Below, one piece after another: positions 9,791-20,600 of a DNA stretch of 22,078 bases. Source of the DNA: Gnetum montanum (Eukaryota > Streptophyta > Gnetopsida > Gnetales > Gnetaceae); NCBI GenBank assembly GCA_015680685.1, contig MNCI01020350.1:217178-239255 (forward strand), read 5' to 3'. The position numbers and the translations under genes were made by a program. The notes beneath the pieces were generated by a model, which did not search any database, was not told the DNA's origin, and worked only from the letters and a program-made list of their open reading frames with translations. Numbering within the stretch: the first letter of the stretch is position 1; the number at the start of each line of letters is the position of its first letter.

Positions 9791-9978
9791 AATGATTTCA
9801 GTCCATGAACTGACTGCAGCAATTCCAAAGATGATTAACCCAGCTACATGGTGGTTGGCTGCGAGGTTTTCAGGAAGGAGCCTGAATGATTTCAGTCCAT
9901 GAATTGACTGCAGCAACTCCAAAGATGATTACCCCAGCTACATGGTCGTTGGCTGCGAGGTTTTCAGGAAGGAACCTG
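9791..9978. repeat. 94-bp tandem duplication
   Basis: Copy 1 is 9791-9884 and copy 2 is 9885-9978, directly adjacent, with five base differences by eye (about 95% identity). Both run from AATGATTTCAGTCCATGAA to CAGGAAGGA(G/A)CCTG. The unit is not a multiple of three, so it would shift any reading frame crossing it. All five changes are substitutions with no indels, so the duplication is recent to moderately old. Confidence 0.95.
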
Positions 9979-10350
9979 ACATTGTAAGTCCAAATGTTCT
10001 TCCATGCATTAGTTTTTTTTATCCTTGTTTTTGTCTTTAATGGCAACGTGGTAATCTTTTTTCCCGTAGGTTCATTACTCAATTTTTTGTTTTCTTTTTT
10101 GACATGACCAATTCATTTATTAATTTAAATAAAAAACTACATCGTTATTTATCTTTAATTTTTGTCATGTTGTTTTTAATTGTGTTTCCTATATTTTTTT
10201 GGTGGGCTTTCCTATGGTAACTTTTTTTAATAAATTCATTATCTAATTTATCTAGACATGGTCAAACTATAGCTTATATAATATAAAAGCTACTCTAGAT
10301 CTTTCTTTAATGTTTATATTATGCAATTTATCTTTTCATGTAATATTCAA
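9979..10350. other. AT-rich spacer, nothing recognised
   Basis: Poly-T and AT-rich sequence with stops in all frames. The 70-codon minus ORF 9870-10082 mostly reads across the 94-bp duplication and is not supported as a gene. Confidence 0.5.
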
Positions 10351-10440
10351 TGAGATATTGGCCTCGTGATAAGGATCTTAGCTTGGCAACTCCAAGTCAT
10401 AGGTTTGATTCTACTAAGCAACACTAAGTTATAATTTTTT
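10351..10440 (+). mobile_element. tRNA-like SINE head (A and B boxes)
   Basis: TTGGCCTCGTGATAAGG (10359-10375) resembles an RNA polymerase III A box. AGGTTTGATTCT (10401-10412) resembles the B box (GGTTCGATTCC consensus), with A-to-B spacing typical of tRNA genes. The sequence between, ending CAACTCCAAGTCAT, is like the tRNA-related 5' region of plant SINEs. It does not fold as an intact tRNA, so a tRNA-derived SINE is more likely. The 3' end is not defined. Confidence 0.45.
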
Positions 10441-11700
10441 TATAAAATTCCATTAATTGGTTTAATAGATCCAAAGAGTCTCAATGGACATAAGTAAAAA
10501 TTTCAATCTCAGTTTCAATAATATTCAAGATACATAATTAAAATTTATAACTTAGGAAACTAGGGCACCCTCAAAATCTAGGAAACCCAAGTAGCTTGGG
10601 CAAAACTTAAAATTTAAGCTATCATAAAAGCTTAGATGGATGTAAGGTCATAATCAATTATGATTATTTTAAGTTGGAACAATCGGGTAATGCGTAACCC
10701 TTTTAAGAACACAGTACTCCTAGAGTTATCTTGAAAAGAACATGTTAACTATGTTCTTCTTTAATAAATCAAGCTACACCAACAAGAACTATCTTCTATA
10801 TTATATTGGGCTAGATGACACTTCATCTCTATGCTAACTGAAGGTCACAAAAGTAGACTTGTAATTCTTTCTTAGTGAACTTTAGTAATTTACAGTTTAA
10901 TCAAGCTCATATTATGATTATGGATAATATATTCAATTGTATTATACCTACTTTCTAATGCAATCAAAATCATAATGAGTGCATGGAGATTCTTTGTTCC
11001 ATTTTGGGATCCTCCTAGCTAATACTCTAGTGATTATTATGGGGGACTTCAATCAAGCTCATTTCCTACTTGAGAAAAGTATGTTCATAATAATGTACAA
11101 TTTCACTATGTGCACGAAGATAAAGGTTTTTAAGTCAAACTTTTTATTTTATTTTTTTAAATTGATAGATAGATATAATTTATTTTCCCCCCACCTCACC
11201 TTTATTTTGCTTAAATTTCATATTTTTTATTATGAGGAATGTCTTCTCAAATTCCCTAAGTATGGCCTTAGTCATTTCCTATAAATTGTAAAGTCATACA
11301 TGGATGTTATGATTAGTTTTATAGCAATAAATCTTTAATTACAAATTTACTCTAAGAATTACCTTGCTATTGCAACTATTGATGTTCTAGAAAGCCATTG
11401 TTTGCATATCATTAACAATCTTCATTATTATCAAACTAGTTTTCAATGATAATTTATTAATTCAAGTCAACCTTCTCAACAACCATCACTGTTATCCATC
11501 ATCTAGACTCAACAAGTACAACATTTAATCTAGCATTCATATTATCACACTTTAGTTTCAATTTATTATAGGTCTCCAACAACAAGTTCATCTAATCTAG
11601 AAGTTCAAAGGTCACGTATAAGTTTGATTCAATCTACCATTTTTATCAAGGAGAAAACTATGATTGCTCCATTGCAAATAGTAAAGCATTTCATGACAAA
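10441..11700. other. AT-rich spacer with a possible LINE endonuclease scrap
   Basis: Mostly AT-rich, frames broken. In the 101-codon plus ORF (10979-11284) the segment LVIIMGDFNQAHFLLEKS (about 11023-11080) matches the GDFN-x(6-7)-EKSG pattern of plant LINE apurinic endonuclease domains. The rest of that ORF is low-complexity Phe/Tyr/Leu. It is a short fragment at best. No RT or poly-A tail could be tied to it. Confidence 0.3.
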
Positions 11701-11749
11701 ATTACATACATAAATTTCATTAAAATTCAAGATATCTACAAAAATCAAT

Positions 11750-12412
11750 TTGATCACAACTCATAGTGAAGTCATGGTATTGCAAGTTTTTAGACCATGA
11801 ATCCACCATCACTCATGGTACTGGAGAAATCAATTTCCCTTAGACCATGACCCATGGTTAACTTGTGGTAGATCACCACAATTCATGGTTACCTCATGAT
11901 TGATATAAATCTTCAATCACAACTTGTTGTCACTTAATGTTACAGAATTCTTTGAAGATAATTTCACTACGAGTCATGATGATCTTGTGGTACAATGACC
12001 ACAAGTCCACTCTAGTAAATGTTCAATAAGGAAAATTCATAATAATCTGTGATGAAGTCACGGAATAGTGATGAAACATCAATAAGATGACTATGTCAAT
12101 GCAAGCCCATTAATGTAGCCCCATCAATATATCCCTATTGATGGATCTCAAGATGCATTGATGCAAGTACATGAGCACTGATGTAGGCATTGCATATATA
12201 AATGCACATACCCCTCACATTTATGGCATCATTCGATCGTTACCTTACCTAAACTCTTGCAATTTCCTTCCATAGAAGTTAGACAACTTTTTCCTATAAG
12301 TGCACATAGTGTGAGTTGAAGTGATTGTATAGCATTTTATTTGAATGCAACATGTAATTGGACATATTTGCATGAATGACAATAAAATCAAGATTTCTTT
12401 CATTCATTGCAG
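11750..12412 (+). mobile_element. Decayed LTR or solo LTR (boundaries unclear)
   Basis: The plus strand has a TATA box (TATATAAA at 12195-12202), then about 180 bp later an AATAAA signal (12381-12386) in ACAATAAAATCAAGATTTC, followed by TTCATTCATTGCA near 12412. This U3-R-U5 arrangement is common in plant LTRs. The presumed U3 (11773-11890) holds a cluster of ACCATGA/TCATGGT motifs in both orientations. No primer binding site, polypurine tract or internal domain was recognised next to it, so it may be a solo LTR. The left end is a guess. Confidence 0.45.
12195..12202 (+). promoter_or_regulatory. TATA box in LTR-like sequence
   Basis: GCATATATAAATGCACATACC is a good TATA element. No open reading frame follows it, so it is taken as an LTR promoter rather than a gene promoter. 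Confidence 0.45.
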
Positions 12413-12940
12413 CACTTGGATTAGTTTAGCTTTACTTTTCAACAATTTACCTTAATGCAATTTACTTTATTATTATTAAATAAATTATTAATGGGAGATT
12501 TAACAATTCAACAAAATAAGAAACCTTTCAAAATTTAGGAGATGTTAGATTAAAAGAGAAAGTTCACTTTAAAATAATTAATAAAGCATGATGATGATAG
12601 AAAACACTGATATCAATGACCTAAGAAACCATAGTCAAATCAACAAATTCTACCAGCAAAATGACTTTGACAAATAACAAGCATGGATAGCATCTAAACC
12701 TCAATCTTTTTAAACCACATTTATATGATTCCAAACACTTAAGGAACAAGGTAAATAACCTAGAATTTGCACGAAAACATCCCTTCGAGATATTTCTTGA
12801 GTAATAGATTTATATAAACCATCAAGCAATTCATAGAATGACAAAGAAGTGGTGGTTCTGATTGAAAGATCACCTACTAAATCTTGTAGCAACACATAAT
12901 ATCAATGCTAGACCCCTTGTTGCCTCAAATTAATGCTAAA
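12413..12940. other. AT-rich spacer, nothing recognised
   Basis: Short scattered ORFs only (for example 61 codons on the minus strand, 12710-12895, of no recognised family). No repeat or RNA structure stood out. Confidence 0.4.
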
Positions 12941-14220
12941 ACCCTCGCCATATAACCTCTTCTTGATTCTACAAAGATCTTTTGTATCAAGTACTAACAT
13001 GGTTTGTAGAACTAAAAACAAACTCTTTTGTAGAACAAACCATGCTATTTTTCTGAGCCTACATGGCAAATGAGATAGCTCTGCTTGTAGAACCATCTTT
13101 AAGCTTTTTTGTAAAACTAATATTTGGTTCTATGAGCTTGTTAACTTGTCATGCTAACATGACTCGTAGAACTGATTAGCACTTTTTAGTAGAACTACTC
13201 TTTTTTAGTTCTACAAGCTTGTTTTATATCGAGAGTTGAGGTGGCTTATGAAATCGGTTTCAAACTTCCTTGTAGAACCATACTTCAATTCTACAAACCT
13301 TTTCCTATATTTAGAGATAATGTGGCTTATGATGATGTGGCCAAGTTCTTTCCTTCATAGAATCTAACTCTTTTTTTTTTTTAAACACTCGCAATTGCTA
13401 AATCTTGACTTACTAACATGGTAGAACTAAAAACAAGCTTGCTTGTAGAAATAATATTTGGTTCTACTAACCCATGAGATCATTTTCGAGCTTTCTTATA
13501 GAACCAATTTTTGGTTCTACTAAGCTTTTCTCTTTCAAATATGATGTGGCAAAAGAAAACATGAGCTTTCTTTGTAGAATCAAATTTACTTCTCTTTGTA
13601 GAACTAATTTTTGGTTCTACCGATTGACCTTTTCTTACTCAATTTATGTGGCACATATTACTAACTTTGTTTGTAGAACCAATTTTTGGTTCTACTAAAC
13701 TTCATCACTGAACCTCATAATGATGTGGATTGGCATGCTTCATTTAAGCTTTGTAGAATTAAGCCTTAAGCTTTTTGTATCTAGGCATTTATACAAATAC
13801 TAACTCATCATTAGCTGACATGACAAATCTAAAATCAAGCTTACTCATAGAACTAATTTTGGGTTCTACTAGCTTCCCATTAAAATCCAATTCTTCTTTT
13901 TAAGCTATATTGAATTCAAACTCTAATTCCATATGATGTCTTATCATATTGGCTCAAGTTTATTAGTTGATGTGGTAGCTTTTCTTGTAGAAATAAAAAC
14001 AAGCTAAATCATATTATTAGTCTAGAAGTTCTTTGTATTAATAAGTGCCTGTTTTATTTAAAGCTGATGTAAAACATAATCTATTATGATTTTGACCTTA
14101 ACTCCATAAGCTTAATCTGATTATTTTAATGCTAATGTGGCAATGAGCCATCTTGTAGAACCAAATTAGTTAGAACCAAAATTTGATTCTTCAAATTAAT
14201 TCTACTAAGCTCAAATAGAT
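12940..14220. repeat. Diverged array of hairpin-containing repeat units
   Basis: The motif GTAGAACCAA-TTT-TTGGTTCTAC, a perfect 10-bp stem with a 3-base loop, is intact at 13673-13695. It occurs as close variants at about 13111, 13189, 13272, 13445, 13499-13519, 13598-13620 and 13848-13868. Spacings are about 78, 83, 173, 54, 99, 75 and 175 bp. The two long gaps each contain a decayed copy (about 13353 and 13748), so the unit is roughly 80-90 bp. Other shared parts are GTAGAACTAAAAACAAGCTT (for example 13422-13441) and an ATGTGGC box (13543, 13646, 13724, 13967, 14136). ORFs here, such as 74 codons at 13474-13698 with repeated CRTNFWFY, are products of the repeat, not genes. Confidence 0.8.
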
Positions 14221-17200
14221 GAGCCCATTGGTAAGTTGTATATCTAGCTAAATTAATAATCTTTGAGCCTTTTTTCAATGAGAAATCCTCATAACTCTGA
14301 ATCAACCCTTGAACCTTTGCTTAAACAAAACCTTCCTACTATTTCTTGGGTATTTTCTTGAACATTTTTTTCATCGAGAGCTTCATTTTTTACTTGGGGC
14401 TTTATTGCACTACACATCCATGCTCTTGGGGTAACAAATCATATAACTTATAAGCTATAGTTTGATTCCGATCTTTGTGAACTCTTGAACAAGCTTCTTT
14501 AGAAAATTGATGTTCACTTAGTGTGCAAGAATCATTGAGCTTACTTATAATTGTTTTCTCTTAGGTAGAACCCTAGTGCTTTGCTAGGGAAATTTCTAGA
14601 ATAGTTTTTCCTAAAAGCTTAGTACTTCAGTTATTTATTGTTCCATGTGATGGCCGTTATTTGTAATAACAATTTTTCCCCCTCAACAAATCTGAAAATT
14701 CTATATATATTTACAAGAGCTTCATGAGAAATCAAATATTTTTTAGGGAAAAATCCCTACTAGCTTAAGGCTTAGAATTTAGAAAAAACAAACTTTTCTC
14801 AATAAAAGAGTCTCTTTAGGATCTAATACTACACCACTGCATAATATTTTTTTAATTAATATACCCTATTACATGAGTAAATGTCACATTTTTTGCAAGC
14901 AAATTTAAAATTGTATCAGTCCCAAAAAACAAAATTAATCCTAATTGTACTTTTCATATTAGATTTTGAAATATCTTCTCCATGGAATATAAAGTTTTTT
15001 TATCCACTCAGATATTTAAAAAGGGTCTTTTTTTATTAACTACAACTTAATAAGGATGCAATCATTACTTGGAAAAGAGCAATGATCTATATGAAGAAAA
15101 CCTCTCTCCTTTAGGCATTAACTAACTAATTCTATTGTGCGCATAGATGCAGTTAATGGCAAATCAAGGTTGTATTATTAAGAGCTTGTGATAAGATTAG
15201 ATTTCGTTCTCATGCCTAAAACATGTTCCCCATTACTCATATGCACAAGACCTATATTATAAAGTATATAGCTTTGATAATAAGAATCTATTTCCTAAAG
15301 CATGGTTAGTTTTAAAGAGCTTTCACATATTCTCCTTCTAATTGTGTTGACATTCGGTCATTCATTCCCTCAATTAATTCAAAGAGAAAGATCTCTGGTT
15401 CAAAATCGTACATGAGACTCTCATCTTAGATAGCTTCTTAGGTTACAATGCAAGACATAGAGTATTCTCTTCATCAGCAATTTCTAGCCATCCCTTTCAA
15501 AAAGAAAGACTCTTTGAATAGAGTTTCGTACTAAAAAAGAACCTCTCAAACTTTGTTTGTTTTTATCACTAGGTAGTTCCAAGGGAATTAGATTTAATCA
15601 TTCCAATAAATCCCAATGGTTGAGATGGCTTTTGGTTGTCTTGACCAGACTAACTAATCCTCATAAAGGATCGTGTGGCTAACAGTTTAATTCTAATGAA
15701 ACTTTTGTTTTGTCGATTTCCATACATTGCGCTTCTCTCATGATGCATACTTATTGGTGGATTTATAAAAGACAATAGGTATCCTTTTGCTTGATATTGC
15801 AATCTCCTACATAGAGATTAGGCCATTTAAGGGTGCTTTAATTGGGAATACATGATAGAGGGAGTTGCTTCTAAAACTCATGTTCACTAACCATAAGCTT
15901 TTATTTATTTTTTTCTTTATAATCAAAGAATTTTTTTATTAAACCTGAAACTTATAAATAGCAAAAAAAATGCAAACACACATACAAATCACACCATCTC
16001 TATAATAAGCAAATGCTTCTTTTTCAATCAAAGCCATAGGGACTATTCGCAAAATAATATCTACTAATATATGTAGGGATTAAAAAACTCCAATTACTAC
16101 TAATATAGAATATTGAAAACAAGAATAATGAGATTACACTAATGAGACTAGTAGACAATGCATAGTGATCACAATTTTCCATGGAACTATATGTTCCATA
16201 GCACTATTTACCACTTAGTCGGGTGCCCTAGTTTCTAATTCTCTATTCTAAGCAAGTGATCCATTGTCAAGAACCTTCAAACTAATAGCTTCTTTAGTCT
16301 TTCCTTCCGTTTCATGCTATATCCTAGAACCTTCAAGCCTTTTTTTCTTCTTCATTCTTATGTTCAAAAACCAAGACATCTTCATAATTAAAGTTTTGAT
16401 TTCAGATTTCTTCATCCTCAAGATCCATTCTTAGTGACAAATTTGAGCACTCAAGGATTTCAATCCATTTGAGAACATAGATTGATTTTTCATTTATGAG
16501 CATTGAAAACTCATCTGAAAGTTGAGTCATAAATTGAGTTATATAATGCCCAATATGTAATTGCCCTATAATAAATCCTTTGCACATGTTCAAGGCAACA
16601 CCCAGACAAAGAAATGAACAGCCTAGCTTTCATTTTAATCATTCCTTACTAGGACATGTTCCTCTAACCATGGCTGCAATTGATTCATTAGATGAGTCAT
16701 ACTTATTGTTCAGCTTTAGCTTCTTACCCAACTCTTTGGAAATTAGTTATAATATACTGTGTGCATATTTACATTCTAGTTGGCCTTCATCAAGTTGTTT
16801 CTAAATGGACTGTTGCCCAAAGTAATGTTTTAGATAAATGGTATTAAAAAGGTGATTTGATACATGTTCATCTAAAGTAGCTAACTTAAAAACTGAACGT
16901 GTTTTTCGTTTCGTCCAAGTTGATTTCTTATTCTATCTGCCTTCATTTGTAAACAGAGGTCAATAGATCCGAAATATAAAAATTTCCAATGCCACATAAA
17001 ATTCAACCTTGTGATGGACTTACGGTTTTATGTTTAATGATGTTTAACCTTGTGATGGACCTTAAAAAGGTTATAAACCGATGCCAGAAAACCTGTTACT
17101 CAATATTCACATGGTTAAGGCTATCATCAAATTGCATTTTTTAAAATTTCCCACACACATCGGTGTTAAGAATTATCGCAGAATTCTTACTGTAATTTTC

Positions 17201-17483
17201 ATGAATACCGTACAAATAATGAAAACAAGTGAAACACAAACCTATACAGGTAAATTCAAAATACAATAAATAACGAAAAGGAGATCAAGATTTTCTAAAA
17301 TGTCTTTACTACGAGAAATCTGACACAGCGTTGGTTGACCAAGGAAATATTAAGAAGCTATTCTCATGCTTTGATATACAAGCCGTTCGGCTGAAACAAA
17401 AAGTAAATACAGATAAAGGATGCAACCAACGATCCTAAAACTCATTTCTTCTGACAATATTCCTCAAAATGAAACGATCCTCG
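14221..17483. other. AT-rich spacer, no supported gene
   Basis: Over 3 kb of AT-rich sequence with only short ORFs. Around 15900-15960 the plus strand has T-rich sequence followed by ATTAAACCTGAAACTTA, loosely like the T-run end at 6446 and possibly another retroposed 3' end. On the minus strand 16800-16400 a frame with GKKLKLNNKYDSSNESIAAM and, after stops, LHIGHYITQFMTQLSDEFSM has some protein character but no family I know. The stretch just below 17484 would hold the 3' untranslated region of the splicing-factor gene; no clear AATAAA was found there. Confidence 0.45.
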
Positions 17484-17607
17484 TTAATCAGCTTCAAGCT
17501 CCGCACCAAACTTTTCTAATCTTTCCGCTTCAACTTCTTCATCAATAACTGCAGCATGATTGATTGTTCCATCATCTTCAATTGCCTCAACTTGTCGACC
17601 ACCAAAC
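17484..17607 (-). CDS. Tat-SF1-like gene, last coding exon
   Basis: The acceptor is ...TTTATGTAG at 17608-17610. The first base completes the Trp codon split from the previous exon (TG|G). The 40 residues FGGRQVEAIEDDGTINHAAV...GAELEAD precede TAA at 17484-17486. The conserved FGAELEA(D/E) end matches plant members as I remember them. Confidence 0.88.
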
Positions 17608-20600
17608 CTACATAAATGTTATTATCAATTATCAAATATGGGAAAGAGGGCAATGTTTAGACATGGAAATACAACATTTTATGAAAAGCTGTACATCTAA
17701 TGATCAGATTGTTTGACCGCAATATTTACTTCAGGAAATTTAAAAAAACATTATTAAACTGCAATTTCAATATATTTGCAACATAATATATTTTATGACC
17801 ACCTAGTTTGTCGACCTCTGGATTGGCAGTAGTACCCGTCCAATCAAGCTCTGGAACCCAAATTAACCCTCATTTCCGACAATTTATAAAAATGAAACTA
17901 AATTTCCCTCGTCCTCGAGATTTCTGCCATTAGCCGTTATGAGCAGTGTGCACCACATAACAAAGGTTCACCTCCTCCCCTAAATTTTAAATATTTTGGA
18001 ATTTCCTGTGATTCCACAAAATTCCAACCATGACTACTGCAACTTAAATACTGAACATGAAAAATTAAAACCCCATACCAACAAGTTTTATGCAACCAAA
18101 ATGTTGCAAGCTCATGTCACAATTAAAGCATATTCATGTTTTACCTAAGTATACAGTTTGGCTATATGTCTTGGGCACATATAATTTAATAGTTTCAGGG
18201 TCTGACATTCCCTTTCCACCATTAACCTAAAAACCCGAGGGGAAAAAATCATAAATAAGGAAATGGATTCTCAACAAGACGTTAACGTATAGCTTTTAAT
18301 TGTATACAGATGTAATTAACGACAGTTTCAGTTTCAGTTTATTGTATCAGAACTGTAATGAAAAACCTGTTGATTTGAAAAATGGATAAATCACGACTAA
18401 ATCCCAGGATGATGATTTACCATCTGCCATTCATTATTTGTATGCATTTAAGCCCATCCTGGCCTTCCTTAAATTTGACCAAAATAAATCCAAAAGGATT
18501 GTTTTCATAAACCTGCATTTAGCACCAGCGTCTCCGTCAGCCATAAACATAAGAAAATCATGAAACCCAAAAATAAATAATAAATAAAAAATGATAAGCT
18601 TAAATTTTTAAAGGCTATGGTATTTGTAAAAGCAAAAACTAATAACACATCAATCTAACCGATAAGGCTGGCTGTTAGGTTTTCATCTGATATATATATA
18701 TATAAAGAAGTCAACATCATATAAATGGTAACACACCTCCACAGAAAACAGGTTTGTTAAAGTACTTATATTTATTTCATTGCTAAGTACAAATTTCATG
18801 GCAAATGAAACAACTGATAATTATGATTATAACACTGACACAGAAAAAGATTGCTTTCACTTTTCAATTACAAATGGAAACAGTCCTCGTTAAATTGGAA
18901 AATGGCACAACCAGCTCACCCTTGCAGCCAGAGCAAACCAAATGTTCAGAGAGAACCTTCGAGAAAACAGTTACAATAGACCACATTGGCCACAAATGGA
19001 TCCAACAAAAAGAAGGTGAACAAGTGGAAAGTTGTACTCCAGATTCTCTCTTATGTTACTCTAACAACAAATGAACATCATTACAAAAATGGTACAGGAT
19101 TATAATGCTGCATGGGACGTAGGGGATATGTTCAAGAACACTTTCAACAAAAAAGTGTAATATGGAGTTCATCTATCTTCTACACAATATGAAACACACT
19201 TTATATGGAAAAAGGAAAGCCTTTGAAAGGCATCAACAAGCTTCAAGGAATCAGTGAAATCCTTGACGATTACTATAAGTAGTGTATTGCTTAGGCCTTT
19301 CTCATCAAAAGTGCCCAAGTAGTCGCACCTATGATCAGGGCATCACCATACCGTCAGCAAACAACAGGCTGAAGAGTATGGACTTTGAAACCCTCGCAGG
19401 CGTTCTAATAGATTTCAACAAGCATTATGATGCCTGCACTCTAAGAAACACAAAAATAGGTCCCTCATATGAAAAGGCAAACTATAATGGTAGTAAGAAA
19501 CAGCAAGATCCAAAGAGCAAATATAAGCACAAGAAAACCCAGATTGGTTAAAAGAACTATAGTTGTAGAGAAGAGCTCTGACAAGAAGAAGATGAAGCCA
19601 ATGACCTGCAAAAGATGTGGCAGAAAAGGCCACTATGTGGTGGAGCACAAACTGTATATGATCAGATCAAGCAGAAAGGTCAAGCCCATCAGGTGAAGGA
19701 GATAGGCAAGAGTCAAACTCTAGTGGTAGTGACCATAGCTCTGTAGCAATTGCATGTGTTGCTGAGAAAGAACAGCCAAGACCTTACAGATCTTACAACT
19801 AAGATCAAGTCAGACTACTCAGTGACCAAGCTAATGTTATTGATTACCCAAATTCTGCTACAGCATTCCATGCTGACTGCTGGATCATGGATTCAAGAGC
19901 AACTCAGCATATGGCTCCCAGAAAAGACATGTTCTACAAACTAAACAAAAGGTGTGGAGGATCAATTAGGATGGCAGATACAAACTCATGGCCACTTAAA
20001 GGAATAGGAACTATGTTGATTAAACCTTCTGATAAAGAGAAGGTGCACCAATTGAAGGGCATCTATACAAGTTTGAGGAAAAAGCTACTGTCATTAAGCA
20101 CTTAGGTCAGAAAAAGTTTTCACATAAGCATGACAATAAAGGATGGAAAGGTAAATCTGATGCACAACATTGAGCAGGATACAAGCGCATGGCCACTTAA
20201 AGGAATAGGAACTATGTTGATTGAACCTTCTGATAAAGAGAAGGTGCACCAATTGAGGGGAATCTATACAAGTTTGAGGAAAAATCTATTGTCATTAAGT
20301 ACTTGGGTTAGAAAGAGTTCACATAAGCATAACAATAAAGCATGGAAAGGTAAATGTGATGAACAACATTGAGCAGCTAAAAGACAAGCTCATGTCCTTG
20401 AATGGTAAACCACTAACAAATCCCAGGCAAACAAACTTTTGAAGAAAGTTCAAACTTTCAGAAAATTCAGTTTGCTTTTGGTGAGAATAAGGAAAAGTGC
20501 TCATGTCCTTGATCACTTCGAGAAAAACAGCAAGACTTAGCAAGGCAGGTGACGGTAGAATGTTCCTTTTTGGAGAGCACTTTCCCTTTGAAAATAAAAA

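Larger units (their letters stand above)
19180..20400 (+). mobile_element. Ty1/copia gag-protease fragment inside an intron
   Basis: On the plus strand, opposite to the host gene, a gag remnant (LIDFNKHYDACTLRNTKIGP, about 19406-19465) leads to a Lys-rich stretch and a zinc knuckle CKRCGRKGHYVVEH (about 19608-19650), where the last Cys of CCHC is His. The copia protease follows: CWIMDSRATQHMAPRKDMFY (about 19879-19940), with the active-site DSG changed to DSR. The usual terminal motif appears as GIYTSLRKKLLSLST (about 20058-20102), normally (V/L)PxLxxNLLS. Several stops interrupt it, and no integrase, RT or LTR was seen. It is a dead, truncated copy. Confidence 0.75.

Noticed and set aside
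10359-10412. Functional tRNA gene
   Set aside because: A and B boxes are present but no acceptor, D or anticodon stems pair around them.
13474-13698. 74-codon plus ORF with repeated CRTNFWFY peptide
   Set aside because: The peptide repeat is produced by the hairpin DNA repeat; unit lengths vary and frames are not kept across the array.
12940-14220. CRISPR-like array
   Set aside because: Repeats are diverged and unevenly spaced, there are no unique uniform spacers, and the genome is a plant's.
18498-18560. Exon reading ADGDAGAKC spliced directly to FGGRQ
   Set aside because: It was in phase with the last exon but would delete the core of the RRM; the segment just next to it (18421-18512) encodes the expected VKFK...MNGR and fits both neighbours, so this is intron.
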